Source: Shewanella vesiculosa (lineage in GTDB: Bacteria; Pseudomonadota; Gammaproteobacteria; Enterobacterales; Shewanellaceae). Taken from it: a DNA stretch of 64,000 nt. The position numbers were made by a program, and so were the translations under genes. Below the pieces are notes generated by a model. The model did not search any database, was not told where the DNA came from, and saw nothing but the letters and a program-made list of their open reading frames with translations. This document shows, in pieces, positions 46,670 to 56,222 of the stretch (position 1 is the first letter of the stretch; each line of letters opens with the position of its first letter). The DNA lies in contig NZ_CP073588.1 of the NCBI RefSeq assembly GCF_021560015.1, forward strand, positions 4,453,501 to 4,517,500, read 5' to 3'.

Positions 46670-47887
46670 TTATTCACCTGCCGTCGGCGCGACTTGGACA
46701 TTAGTATCGACTGGAGTGATCTTGCTTTCTTCGCCGAGTACTTTTATTTTCTGACCGGCATTCAAGCTATTAATACTCGTGGTTGATACGCGCTCATTTG
46801 CTTTGAAACTGCCTTGAATATAAATATTGTCAACGTCTGAACGAATAATATTCACTGGGCGTATTTCGATAATATTGTCTGCGCTAACCACTGCTACTTG
46901 ACCATTGCGCACTACGTGACGCGGCAGCTTTACCACATCATTCACCGTTCGCCCAGTAATCACAGCGTTAACAAAGCTGCCGTATTTTAACGGTAATTGG
47001 CCTTCGGTTTTATGGTTACGTAAATACGGGTCATGTATTTCTGCGACCAGATATACCATGCGAGTTTGTTCGTCGATAACGTTTTCGCTGCGAACAATTT
47101 CGCCTTGCCAAGTGACTTGCTTGCCGGCTAACAATGCAGTCAATGTGACTGCAGTTTCAGGATTATCAACAGACTCTAAATACGCGAGATCTTCATTTGC
47201 TAAAGGCAATCTAATTTCAGCAATACTGGTGTCGTATAGCTCGCCTAAATTAGTACCTAGTGTAACGTACTGACCTAAGTCAACATTACGCGCCTTAATG
47301 ATACCGTCAAATGGTGCTCGGATAACGGTGCGGGCTAAGTTTCGTTGTGCACGGGCTAGTGCTGCTTCGGCATATTTAACGTTAGCTTGTTCTTTTTTGA
47401 GTTGTGGGATACGTAATCCCAGCTCTGGTGGTAAGCCATTACCAAAATCTTTAAATTCAATTTTAGCGACTTCGCCGCGGGCTTTTTCTTCATTCAATGC
47501 CGCCGTCGCTTGAGCAAGCGTTGCTTCAGCCTGCATGAGGTCGGCTTCATAATCTGACGGTTCTATAATGGCAAGTTGCTCACCTTTTTTAGCCACACCA
47601 CCAGCAACAAAGTTAGCTGAAATACTGAGCAAGCGTCCTTGAACTTCTGTGACTAACTGGGTTTTATACTTTGGATTCACTACGCCGTATGATGGTAAGT
47701 TCAGCGATAAGGTTTGCGGGGTGACGGTTTGCACATTAATAATCGGCACACTGATCACTTCATCTTTTTGTTCAGGGGCTTCTTTGGTGCTGACCAATAA
47801 TATCGCTGCGGCGGCAAACACGGCGATGATCAATAGCGGTGATAATCTTCTAAGTATGGTTTTTATCATTTCTTTTTGCGTATCCAT
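46670..47887 (-). CDS. RND efflux periplasmic adaptor (membrane fusion protein)
   Basis: A 405-residue protein. The N-terminal anchor helix (PLLIIAVFAAAAILLVS) has no lipobox. The barrel-sandwich/lipoyl halves are at LVTEVQGRLLSISANFVAGGVAKKG and VIRAPFDGIIKARNVDLGQYV, with the long coiled-coil hairpin between them. A beta-barrel and membrane-proximal domain complete the fold. First gene of the two-gene efflux unit. Confidence 0.88.
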   Translation of the reverse strand: MDTQKEMIKTILRRLSPLLIIAVFAAAAILLVSTKEAPEQKDEVISVPIINVQTVTPQTLSLNLPSYGVVNPKYKTQLVTEVQGRLLSISANFVAGGVAKKGEQLAIIEPSDYEADLMQAEATLAQATAALNEEKARGEVAKIEFKDFGNGLPPELGLRIPQLKKEQANVKYAEAALARAQRNLARTVIRAPFDGIIKARNVDLGQYVTLGTNLGELYDTSIAEIRLPLANEDLAYLESVDNPETAVTLTALLAGKQVTWQGEIVRSENVIDEQTRMVYLVAEIHDPYLRNHKTEGQLPLKYGSFVNAVITGRTVNDVVKLPRHVVRNGQVAVVSADNIIEIRPVNIIRSDVDNIYIQGSFKANERVSTTSINSLNAGQKIKVLGEESKITPVDTNVQVAPTAGE

Positions 47888-48245
47888 GCTGAAATAATGC
47901 TGAAAGATTGTTAACTACGTTGGCTAACAAGTTTTACTGATTAATATTTTTACTCATTATCTCTAAATTAACAGAGTATGAAGCGTATCTGAATAGCTTA
48001 ATGTAAATAAAATGTTTCAGGGTTTCATGTTTTTTATCATTTGGTCCTGAAATATCAGTAAATTGATTTTTTTACGGTGTTCGTATCGGGGTATACCATA
48101 CCATTAAATTTTAAATTGTTATTAATTAGTTGCTTAGGTTGAAATATTTGCCTGGGTGTTTTTTGAGCTGAAATTAACATTTGTTGACACTTTCTTGCTC
48201 TATTGCCTCTAGTTAATAATGATATATAACGGTTTAGATATAAAA
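47888..48245. other. Intergenic region upstream of the efflux genes
   Basis: About 360 AT-rich bases with no supportable gene; contains the efflux promoter. No regulator gene lies beside it. Confidence 0.4.
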
Positions 48246-48272
48246 AAAGCGAATTACAGAGTAATTCGCTTT
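48246..48272 (-). terminator. Terminator of srmB-side genes
   Basis: AAAGCGAATTAC/GTAATTCGCTTT stem with an AGA loop. On the minus strand it ends in seven T, 50 bp after the helicase stop. Confidence 0.85.
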
Positions 48273-48321
48273 AATGCTGTCTAGTTAAGGCTGTCTAAGG
48301 AAGCCTAGATAAACCTAAATA

Positions 48322-49542
48322 CTACTTTTTCTTGTATTTTTTTGATTTCACTCGAGCATCTTTTGCGTTGGCTTTTTTCTTTCCTGGCACCTTGGCTTCT
48401 TTGTGCTTAGGGCGAAGCTCTTCAATAACACGGCGTTTTAGTGGTAGCTCAATGTAGCGTTCAATTTTAGACACTATGCGCATGTCATGTGCTTCAACTA
48501 ATGAAATTGCAGTGCCCTTTGCACCAGCACGTGCAGTTCGCCCAATGCGATGAACATATGCATCAGCAGAGCGAGGCATGTCAAAGTTAATCACATGAGT
48601 AATGTCATCAACATCAATACCGCGAGCTGCAACATCAGTGGCCAATAGCACATTGACCTCGCCTTTAGAGAAACGTCCAAGTGCTTGGAAGCGCTTTTTC
48701 TGTTCCATATCGCCGCGCATAAATGCACAAGGGATATTCGCTTTGAGTAATAGGCCTTCAAGGCTGGCAACCATTTCGCGCGTTTTAACAAACACTATGG
48801 TGCGTTTAACATTTTCTTGTTGAAGAATATGACACAACAAGGCAAATTTATGAGCTTGATCATCGGCCAAGTGTACCCACTGATGTACTTTGGCTTTTTC
48901 ACTGCGCGGTGCTTCAACATCGACCATTACGGGGTCGTTTAACAATTCGCGTGCAAAACGATTAACCCCATTACCTTCAAGCGTGGCAGAGAACAACATG
49001 TTCTGTTTTCGACCCTGAGCTTCGATGGCAATTGATTGCACGACTGATGAGAACCCCATATCGAGCATGCGGTCAGCTTCATCAATAATTAAAATTTCAA
49101 CTTCAGTCGCGTCAAATTTATCTTTATCTAAATATTCCATTAATCGACCTGGGGTAGCGATTAATAAATCAACATTGTCTGCAAGAGCTTCTTCTTGTGG
49201 GCCATATGGCACACCACCGGTAATAATAACGATGTTGAGATCAAGCCCTGTTGCTAAGTGACTCGCATAACGATGAATTTGACTGGCTAATTCGCGAGTT
49301 GGTGTTAGCACTAAAATACGTGCTTGACCCTCAAAACGGCGTGGGAAATCGATAAGATGCTGTAAAGCTGGCAGTAAAAAACTGGCCGTTTTACCGGTGC
49401 CTGTTGGCGCACGCGCTAAAATATCCCGCTGATCCATGGCCAATGGAATGGTTTGCTGCTGAATAGTGGTAGGGGTGTTGTGTCCCATGGCCTTGAGTGA
49501 CTCTAATAAGCTAGGGTCGAGCTGGAAATCTTCAAATTGCAT
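48322..49542 (-). CDS. srmB: DEAD-box RNA helicase SrmB
   Basis: A 406-residue ATP-dependent RNA helicase. The Q motif is at the N-terminus (TPTTIQQQTIPLAM). Motif I is APTGTGKT, Ia PTRELASQI, II DEADRMLDMGF, III SAT and VI HRIGRTARAG. The C-terminal tail is lysine-rich (KKKANAKDARVKSKKYKKK) and should bind RNA. SrmB helps assemble the early 50S ribosomal subunit. The neighbour trmN supports SrmB over other DEAD-box paralogues, although here the two are in tandem. Confidence 0.88.
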   Translation of the reverse strand: MQFEDFQLDPSLLESLKAMGHNTPTTIQQQTIPLAMDQRDILARAPTGTGKTASFLLPALQHLIDFPRRFEGQARILVLTPTRELASQIHRYASHLATGLDLNIVIITGGVPYGPQEEALADNVDLLIATPGRLMEYLDKDKFDATEVEILIIDEADRMLDMGFSSVVQSIAIEAQGRKQNMLFSATLEGNGVNRFARELLNDPVMVDVEAPRSEKAKVHQWVHLADDQAHKFALLCHILQQENVKRTIVFVKTREMVASLEGLLLKANIPCAFMRGDMEQKKRFQALGRFSKGEVNVLLATDVAARGIDVDDITHVINFDMPRSADAYVHRIGRTARAGAKGTAISLVEAHDMRIVSKIERYIELPLKRRVIEELRPKHKEAKVPGKKKANAKDARVKSKKYKKK

Positions 49543-49595
49543 GCGCTGGTCTCGCTGAAAAATAGTTGAGTATTATAGCTGACCTAATGAGTAGG

Positions 49596-50351
49596 CTAAA
49601 GCTTTAAGTAGAATGGGCGGCATAAATCTATCATCGTTTCGCTGTATCGCCCTTGTTTATCGCGAATCGTCATCTGCTGATATTGAGTTTCAACCGGTGG
49701 AACAGTCAATATTGGTTGTTCAGTTACCGCTAGGTGATGCTGAATGGCCAATATTGATCGGTTAGCGAGCTTTCCCTCAATGCTAATAATATCAAGTTGC
49801 TTGGCAACGAATAGACCATAAGCGTTAAGTTGTTGCGTAAAGCTCGCTAAACTTTGTTGCGGTAAAATAACACTTGCTGTGCCCTGGGGAGCAAGTAATT
49901 TGCTGATCACGCTTTGTAACTCACCGAAAGACAAGGTGTTAGTGTGTCTTGCGTCTGCTCGAGCGCTATTTTTAGCCTGGGTACCTTGCTCAAAGTAGGG
50001 CGGGTTACAAATAATATGATCAAATAATGGCGCCGAATCGTTGAGGTGCTGTAGTTGAAAATCTTGAATTGCACCATGGAAGAGTTGTACCGTTTCAGGC
50101 CAAGGGCTTTGTCTAATATTATGTTGGCAAGCATTAGCTGCTGCAGCGTCTATTTCTACAGCAATAATACGGCGGTGTTCAGGACTGCGCTGGGCCGCCA
50201 TTAGGCTGAGTAAGCCACTTCCTGCACCAATATCAAGAATATGGTTCGACTGTGTTAATTCAGCCCAAGCTCCGAGTAAAACCGCATCTGTACTAACAGC
50301 CATACCACATTCTTTATCATCAATATGAAATTGTTTAAACGTAAAAGACAT
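49596..50351 (-). CDS. trmN: tRNA1(Val) (adenine-37-N6)-methyltransferase TrmN6
   Basis: A 251-residue SAM-dependent methyltransferase. It has the SAM-binding loop LDIGAGSGLLSLMAAQRS and the amino-methyltransferase motif NPPYF, which acts on exocyclic amino groups. The N-terminal FTFKQFHIDDKECGMAVSTDAVLLGAW matches the YfiC/TrmN family, which modifies A37 of tRNA-Val. It lies directly before srmB with 53 bp between them. Confidence 0.9.
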   Translation of the reverse strand: MSFTFKQFHIDDKECGMAVSTDAVLLGAWAELTQSNHILDIGAGSGLLSLMAAQRSPEHRRIIAVEIDAAAANACQHNIRQSPWPETVQLFHGAIQDFQLQHLNDSAPLFDHIICNPPYFEQGTQAKNSARADARHTNTLSFGELQSVISKLLAPQGTASVILPQQSLASFTQQLNAYGLFVAKQLDIISIEGKLANRSILAIQHHLAVTEQPILTVPPVETQYQQMTIRDKQGRYSETMIDLCRPFYLKL

Positions 50352-50830
50352 AGATAATTGATTACTCTTTCGGCTGTTTGAATGACTCGGACGAGATCAT
50401 AACTGCTTTAGTTTTTACTGTCGCGTTTTAATTATCGACCTCTATCGTGGTTGATTTTTTGTTATGTTAATTAACTTAACATTCATAGGTGTGGTGAATA
50501 TGTGCGCAAGTCTTGCCATAAATAGTAACTAAATCGTTTATTTTGCTTTTATGAGGTGCTGAAGCTTGAGTATTTAAGCGATGTTTGCTATTAGTTTGCG
50601 CACTTTTTTAGGCTTAAAGCTGAGTAAAAGGTCTAATTAAGACTGTTTTGACAGGGATGTGATGCTGAGTACTGAGCTAGCGATTTATTTCGTTACTTTC
50701 AAAAAAAGTTTTACTATTTTTAAGTGTATTTTTAACTTTACAATTTATTGCTCGTTCAGCTCATCAGTAGCTAATTAAAGCGTAATCAATTAGGTTTGTT
50801 AAAAAACATAACAATAAAACGAGGCTAGTA
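50352..50830. other. Divergent intergenic region between trmN and brnQ
   Basis: About 480 AT-rich bases without a supportable gene. It contains the inverted repeat at 50464-50482. Confidence 0.4.
50464..50482. promoter_or_regulatory. Inverted repeat, possible operator
   Basis: ATGTTAA-TTAAC-TTAACAT is a 7-bp perfect inverted repeat with a short spacer and an embedded GTTAATTAAC palindrome. It is about 110 bp upstream of trmN. No regulator is identified. Confidence 0.35.
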
Positions 50831-52162
50831 GTGCAAACAACTAAAATGAGTGTAACTGATACGCTAGGGTTAGGCTTTATGACCTTTGCGTTCTTTTTAG
50901 GTGCGGGTAACTTAATTTTCCCACCTTTTGCTGGCATGCTTGCTGGCGAGAATATGTCTTTTGCAATGTTTGGATTCTTAATAACTGCAGTAGGAATGCC
51001 TTTGATAGGCTTAATCGCCGTGGCGAAAGCCAACGGTAAAGTGATGGCGTTATTACCAGCCTTTGCTGCCACCGCATTAGCAGTGGCGATTTATATTATT
51101 ATTGGCCCTGCATTTGCCGCCCCGCGTACCGCTTTGGTGGCGTTTGAAATTGGTGCAAGACCGTTTATTAGTCACCCTGATGCATTGATGCTGCTCGGTG
51201 GGCAAGAGTTTAATATTGCGCAGTTGATTTATACGTTAGTGTTTTTCTCTGTTGTGATGTTTTTATCTTTATTTCCAGGCAAATTACTCGATAGCGTAGG
51301 TAAAATACTTACTCCAGTATTAATTATATTATTAGTCGGTTTAGCCAGTTCAGTGATTATTCTCCCCGGTGCAGCGGTAAATTTACCCGTTGGTGAGTAT
51401 ATTAATAATCCATTAACAAAAGGGATAATTGAAGGCTATAACACCATGGATACCCTGGCATCATTGATGTTTGGTATGTTGATTATTGATTTGTTACGCA
51501 AAAAAGGTGTTAACGACGCTGCCGATCAAACTAAGTATTTAGTCCGTGCAGCCTTTATTGCTGCTGGTGGACTCGCGTTTGTGTATGTGTCGCTATTTTA
51601 CCTAGGTGCATCTGCTGGCGATTTTGCTATTGGCGCAGACAATGGTGGTCAAATTTTAACTAATTATGTCACTTATCATTTTGGCTCAATTGGCACATTA
51701 ATGTTGTCAACGGTAGTAACGCTAGCATGCTTAACAACTGCGGTTGGTTTAGTCACAGCTTGTTCTGAATTTTTTAACGAGTTAATGCCAAGCTTGTCTT
51801 ATAAATTGTTGGTCGTTTTGCTCAGTGTGATTTGTGCTACCGTTGCTAACGTTGGGTTAACCCAGTTAATTAGCATTAGTATTCCAGTGCTAATGACCAT
51901 TTACCCAGTCGCCATAGCCTTGGTATTAGTAACGTTTTTAACAGAGCGTTTTGCTAGACCTGAGTTTTCGCATCGTATTGTGTTAAGTGTTGCACTATTT
52001 TTTGGTATTTTTGACGGGTTACAAACCGCTGGTATGGACATGAGTTTCCTTGATTTTATGCCATTGCATGCCGAGGGAATGGCTTGGTTGCTACCCACGG
52101 CGTTAACGGCGATAGTGTGTTTGTTTTTACCTAAAAATATGCCTCAAAAAGCCGATATTTAA
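50831..52162 (+). CDS. brnQ: Branched-chain amino acid transport system II carrier BrnQ
   Basis: A 443-residue inner-membrane symporter with about twelve helices, of the LIVCS family. It starts at GTG behind GAGG. The conserved N-terminal GFMTFAFFLGAGNLIFPPFAG and the segment GPAFAAPRTALVAFEIGA are clear. It brings in leucine, isoleucine and valine with Na+ or H+. Not clearly linked to its neighbours; a terminator separates it from xerD. Confidence 0.93.
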   Translation: MQTTKMSVTDTLGLGFMTFAFFLGAGNLIFPPFAGMLAGENMSFAMFGFLITAVGMPLIGLIAVAKANGKVMALLPAFAATALAVAIYIIIGPAFAAPRTALVAFEIGARPFISHPDALMLLGGQEFNIAQLIYTLVFFSVVMFLSLFPGKLLDSVGKILTPVLIILLVGLASSVIILPGAAVNLPVGEYINNPLTKGIIEGYNTMDTLASLMFGMLIIDLLRKKGVNDAADQTKYLVRAAFIAAGGLAFVYVSLFYLGASAGDFAIGADNGGQILTNYVTYHFGSIGTLMLSTVVTLACLTTAVGLVTACSEFFNELMPSLSYKLLVVLLSVICATVANVGLTQLISISIPVLMTIYPVAIALVLVTFLTERFARPEFSHRIVLSVALFFGIFDGLQTAGMDMSFLDFMPLHAEGMAWLLPTALTAIVCLFLPKNMPQKADI

Positions 52163-52195
52163 ACTTTAAATAAGTCATAATATACCCATCAATAT

Positions 52196-52233
52196 AACGA
52201 CGTTATGATAAATTATCTAACGTCGTTTTTTAT
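52196..52233 (+). terminator. Terminator of brnQ
   Basis: AACGACGTTA/TAACGTCGTT stem with a 12-base loop, followed by a T-rich run. It ends only a few bases before the xerD start. Confidence 0.82.
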
Positions 52234-52239
52234 TATTTA

Positions 52240-53157
52240 TTGGATAATGCTTTGGCCAAACCTGCTTATCAACCGGATCCATTAATTAACCAGTTTCTTG
52301 ATGATCTATGGTCAACCAAGGGGTTAAGTGACAATACTTTGGTGTCCTATCGTACTGATTTACAACATTTGGATCGTTATGTATCGGCTCAAGGGATCCA
52401 TTTACTCGATGTTGACCAAGCCCAATTACGCGACTATCTTGCTATGCGCTTTGATAAACAATTTGCCAAAAGCAGTACCGCTAGATTGCTTAGCAGTTTA
52501 CGGCGTTTTTATGCTTACTTATTAGTGAAGCAAAAAATTAGCCAAGATCCGACCGCATTAATTAAGTCGCCAAAACTCGCGCGTCAACTACCTGATACCT
52601 TGTCGGAGGCACAAATTGACAGCTTATTATCTGAGCCGAATACCGATGAGCCTATTGAGCATCGTGATAAAGCCATGTTGGAACTCTTATATGCCACCGG
52701 CTTGCGTGTAACCGAGTTGGTCAGTTTAACCATGGAGCAAATTAGTTTGCGCCAAGGCTTGGTCAGGGTGATGGGTAAAGGCGGCAAAGAGCGCTTAGTT
52801 CCTTTAGGTGAGTTGGCTATTTCAGCCGTTGAGCAGTACATCAAGTTTGCTCGTGCTGAGTTATTAAGTATGAAGCAGTCTGATGTATTATTTCCATCAC
52901 GACGAGGGCAAATGATGACACGGCAAACCTTTTGGCATCGGGTTAAGTTGTATGCTGCAAGGGCGGGGATTAGCTGTCATATATCACCGCATACGTTACG
53001 TCATGCTTTTGCTACTCATTTATTGAATCACGGTGCAGATCTTCGAGTTGTTCAACTTTTATTGGGACATAGTGATTTATCCACCACGCAAATATATACT
53101 CATGTAGCGAAAGTGCGTTTACAGCAATTGCATAGCCAGCATCATCCGCGCGGTTGA
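52240..53157 (+). CDS. xerD: Site-specific tyrosine recombinase XerD
   Basis: A 305-residue recombinase that with XerC resolves chromosome dimers at dif. The full catalytic set is present (numbering from this start): R156 in TGLRVTEL, K180, H251 and R254 in SPHTLRHAF, H277 in LLGHSDLS and nucleophile Y286 in TTQIYTHV. No ATG fits; TTG at 52240, or TTG at 52252 behind GGATAA, are candidates. First gene of the conserved xerD-dsbC-recJ group. Confidence 0.94.
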   Translation: MDNALAKPAYQPDPLINQFLDDLWSTKGLSDNTLVSYRTDLQHLDRYVSAQGIHLLDVDQAQLRDYLAMRFDKQFAKSSTARLLSSLRRFYAYLLVKQKISQDPTALIKSPKLARQLPDTLSEAQIDSLLSEPNTDEPIEHRDKAMLELLYATGLRVTELVSLTMEQISLRQGLVRVMGKGGKERLVPLGELAISAVEQYIKFARAELLSMKQSDVLFPSRRGQMMTRQTFWHRVKLYAARAGISCHISPHTLRHAFATHLLNHGADLRVVQLLLGHSDLSTTQIYTHVAKVRLQQLHSQHHPRG

Positions 53158-53284
53158 GTGCGATAATGATCAAATCGTTACATTTTAAGCATGTCAGTCT
53201 AGTTGCGTTAACGAAACTAAGTCTGTAAGTTTTATTCACTAAGTCGGGTCTATTGAACTGAACCCGTGCCATTTAGGAATTATC

Positions 53285-54013
53285 ATGAAGTTAACCAAAA
53301 CATTAGCCCTTGTTGCCAGCCTTGTTATTGCTCCTATTGTGTCAGCTGCACCTGCGACTGATGTCTCAAATGAATCTGCATTAAAGCAAAAGCTTACAGA
53401 TACCTTGGGTGTCAACGTGTCGTTAATTCAACAATCTCCAATTGATGGTTTATATCAAGTACTAACCGATCGTGGAGTGTTATACGTAACCAAAGATGGC
53501 GCTAAGCTGTTTCATGGCAATCTGTATGATATCGACAAAGGGATGAAAAATTTAACCGAGGCTGCATTGGCCGGTCCTCGTATCGAACTGTTGAAACCAT
53601 TTGAAGATGAGATGTTGGTTTATAAAGCTAAAAATGAGAAACACGTTGTCACTGTGTTTACTGATGTCGATTGTGGTTATTGCCGTAAGCTACACAGTCA
53701 GATGCAAGGCTATAATGATTTAGGTATTACCATTCGCTATTTAGCATATCCTCGTGCGGGTATTCCTTCTGCTAATGCTGATGAGATGCAAGCGGTATGG
53801 TGTGCTAAAGATCCTCTCAAAGCGATGTCAGAAGCAAAGTCAGGTGGTAAGGTCACTGCCGCGAGTTGTGATATCGATATCGCTGCCCAGTATAAGTTAG
53901 GCACATCTTTTGGTATTAACGGTACTCCTGCGTTGATTTTAGAAAATGGTGTTATGGTGCCGGGTTATCAAGCGCCAGCTGACTTATTACGTACGATAGA
54001 AGCAAACTTATAA
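53285..54013 (+). CDS. dsbC: Thiol:disulfide interchange protein DsbC
   Basis: A 242-residue periplasmic disulfide isomerase. The signal peptide ends at about VSAAP. An N-terminal dimerisation domain is followed by a thioredoxin fold with the active site C130-G-Y-C133 in TDVDCGYCRK, a second cysteine pair (VWCAKD, AASCD) and cis-proline TPALIL. It corrects wrong disulfides, using DsbD as electron donor. Between xerD and recJ, as in E. coli. Confidence 0.93.
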   Translation: MKLTKTLALVASLVIAPIVSAAPATDVSNESALKQKLTDTLGVNVSLIQQSPIDGLYQVLTDRGVLYVTKDGAKLFHGNLYDIDKGMKNLTEAALAGPRIELLKPFEDEMLVYKAKNEKHVVTVFTDVDCGYCRKLHSQMQGYNDLGITIRYLAYPRAGIPSANADEMQAVWCAKDPLKAMSEAKSGGKVTAASCDIDIAAQYKLGTSFGINGTPALILENGVMVPGYQAPADLLRTIEANL

Positions 54014-54063
54014 AGCATATTGATAAATCAATGTCGTAAAACGTGTGCTAAAAACGTAAAATT

Positions 54064-54089
54064 AAGGTGAGCTTAGGCTCACCTTTTTG
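54064..54089 (+). terminator. Terminator after dsbC
   Basis: AAGGTGAGC-TTAG-GCTCACCTT stem followed by a T5 run, 50 bp after the dsbC stop and 40 bp before recJ. It may only partly stop read-through. Confidence 0.8.
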
Positions 54090-54128
54090 TTATGCTTATT
54101 TCTCATATTACCCGGTTAAGGATGCCTT

Positions 54129-55853
54129 TTGTCTCATAGAATAGTCCGACGTCCTCAGGTTGATGATAGCCATTTACCCGTCTCTTTATCACCATTATTG
54201 AAACAACTTTATGCTCGCCGTGGCGTGACTGAAGACAACTGTGATTTATTACTCAGTAAGTTATTACGCCCCGAGACGATGAAAGGGCTAGCGGAAGCTG
54301 CCATTGTCATTGCCGATGCCATTGCTGCTCAGCGGTCGATACTCATAGTTGGGGATTTTGACGCTGATGGTGCTACCTCAACCAGTGTATGTATGTTGGC
54401 ACTGAAAATGATGGGGGCTCAGCATATTGATTATCTCATTCCAAACCGTTTTGATTATGGCTATGGTTTAAGTCCTGAAATTGTTGCCGTGGCATACTCT
54501 AAAAATGCTGATGTATTAATTACTGTTGATAATGGTATCTCTTCGATTGAAGGCGTGGCTGCAGCCAAGTTATTGGGGATGACCGTTGTCGTGACAGATC
54601 ATCACTTGCCCGGTAATACCTTGCCTAACGCTGATGTTATTGTAAATCCAAACCAGCCAGGGTGTCAGTTTGCCAGTAAGTCTATTGCTGGTGTTGGGGT
54701 GGCATTTTATCTTATGTCAGCACTGCGCGCCGAATTAAGGCAACGTAATTGGTATCAACTACAACACATTGTAGAGCCTAATCTCGGCTCATTATTGGAT
54801 ATTGTCGCTCTAGGGACGGTTGCTGATGTGGTGTCGCTAGACACTAATAATCGTATTTTAGTTAATGCAGGTTTACAGCGTGTTAGAAGTGGTCGTTGTC
54901 GTGTCGGTATTACTACTTTACTTGAAGTGGCAAAACGTAGCCCTGAAAAGATGGTTGCCGCCGATTTTGGATTCGCGGTGGGCCCCAGATTAAATGCTGC
55001 TGGTCGTTTGGATGAAATGGCTTTAGGGGTTGAGATCTTACTGTGTGAAGACATCATGCTTGCAAGAAGAATGGCTGCCGAATTAGATGGCTTGAACCAA
55101 GAGCGCCGTGAACTTGAAACGGGTATGCAGCAAGAGGCATTAAAGAGTCTATCGAAAGTATCACTAAATGAGGATCATTTACCTTGGGGGATTGCTATCT
55201 TTCAGGATGATTGGCATCAAGGGGTGATTGGTATTTTGGCCTCACGGATTAAGGATCGCTATCATCGGCCGGTTATTGCTTTTGCTGATGCCGGTGATGG
55301 GACGATTAAAGGCTCGGCTCGTTCAATTAAAGGCTTGCACATGCGCGATGTGCTCGAGCGTATCAATAGCCTCTATCCAGGGATGATAACTAAATTTGGC
55401 GGCCATGCGATGGCGGCAGGACTCTCGTTAAAAGCTGATGTGTTTGAACTCTTTACCCAAGCCTTTGATGATGCCGTGAGGGAGGTATTAGATTATGAGC
55501 AACTCACAGGAGAGCTTCTGTCTGATGGTGAGTTACCGAGTGATTTAATGACGCTCGATATGGCCTTTTTATTACGTAATGCTGGGCCTTGGGGGCAGTC
55601 ATTTGAAGAGCCGCTATTTGATGGCATGTTTAATGTTGTCCAGCAGCGTATCGTCGGCGAGAAACATTTAAAGCTATTATTAGAGACGCAGTGTGGCAGC
55701 ACTATGTTAGATGCAATTGCCTTTAATGTGGACTTAGCCATATGGCCAGATGCAACGATTAAACATGCTCGCGTGGTTTATAAGCTTGATGTGAATGAGT
55801 TTAGAGGTAACCAAACCGTGCAGTTAATGGTGGATTACATTGAACCCTTGTGA
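54129..55853 (+). CDS. recJ: Single-stranded-DNA-specific exonuclease RecJ
   Basis: A 574-residue 5'-3' exonuclease in recombination and mismatch repair. The DHH-family metal motifs are GDFDADGATST (about 75-85) and VTVDNGISS, then VTDHHLPG. The DHHA1 domain has the glycine-rich GGHAMAAG. The TTG start follows AAGGA with 6-bp spacing; the ATG at 54122 is out of frame and stops after five codons. The length matches E. coli RecJ. Confidence 0.94.
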   Translation: MSHRIVRRPQVDDSHLPVSLSPLLKQLYARRGVTEDNCDLLLSKLLRPETMKGLAEAAIVIADAIAAQRSILIVGDFDADGATSTSVCMLALKMMGAQHIDYLIPNRFDYGYGLSPEIVAVAYSKNADVLITVDNGISSIEGVAAAKLLGMTVVVTDHHLPGNTLPNADVIVNPNQPGCQFASKSIAGVGVAFYLMSALRAELRQRNWYQLQHIVEPNLGSLLDIVALGTVADVVSLDTNNRILVNAGLQRVRSGRCRVGITTLLEVAKRSPEKMVAADFGFAVGPRLNAAGRLDEMALGVEILLCEDIMLARRMAAELDGLNQERRELETGMQQEALKSLSKVSLNEDHLPWGIAIFQDDWHQGVIGILASRIKDRYHRPVIAFADAGDGTIKGSARSIKGLHMRDVLERINSLYPGMITKFGGHAMAAGLSLKADVFELFTQAFDDAVREVLDYEQLTGELLSDGELPSDLMTLDMAFLLRNAGPWGQSFEEPLFDGMFNVVQQRIVGEKHLKLLLETQCGSTMLDAIAFNVDLAIWPDATIKHARVVYKLDVNEFRGNQTVQLMVDYIEPL

Positions 55854-55949
55854 TCGCAATTTAACTGTTATTTAGCTTAGAGCTTTAGGTTTGTTCTGTG
55901 TTCTAAGAGCAACAGCACTGTAGCGTTAACTTGTCGATACAACTAAAAC

Positions 55950-55977
55950 AAAAAGGCCTCGCAATGCGAGGCCTTTT
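55950..55977. terminator. Bidirectional terminator between recJ and tRNA genes
   Basis: AAAAAGGCCTCGC-AAT-GCGAGGCCTTTTT perfect stem. It ends recJ on the plus strand and the tRNA unit on the minus strand. Confidence 0.92.
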
Positions 55978-55999
55978 TGTTAAATCTTATAAAGTTATT

Positions 56000-56086
56000 T
56001 GGTACAGGTGAGAGGACTTGAACCTCCACGCCCTTGCGAGCATCAGCACCTGAAGCTGACGTGTCTACCAATTCCACCACACCTGC
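56000..56086 (-). tRNA. tRNA-Leu (anticodon CAG)
   Basis: An 87-base class II tRNA with an encoded CCA end. The acceptor pairs GCAGGTG with CACCTGT (one G-U). The anticodon arm TCAGC-TTCAGGT-GCTGA gives CAG, which reads CUG. The long variable arm TGCTCGCAAGGGCG-type and T-loop GGTTCAAGTCC are present. Confidence 0.94.
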
Positions 56087-56146
56087 AAAACATGTATCGC
56101 GAAATAACTTTATTTTTATTAGTCGCAGTAGCCACCAATATCAATA

Positions 56147-56222
56147 TGGTGCCCGAACCCGGAATCGAACCAGGGACACGAGGATTTTCAATCCTCTGCT
56201 CTACCGACTGAGCTATTCGGGC
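56147..56222 (-). tRNA. tRNA-Phe (anticodon GAA)
   Basis: A 76-base tRNA with an encoded CCA end. The acceptor GCCCGAA pairs with TTCGGGC. The anticodon arm GAGGATTGAAAATCCTC carries GAA. The T-loop GGTTCGATTCC is normal. It lies upstream of tRNA-Leu on the same strand and is probably co-transcribed. Confidence 0.95.
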
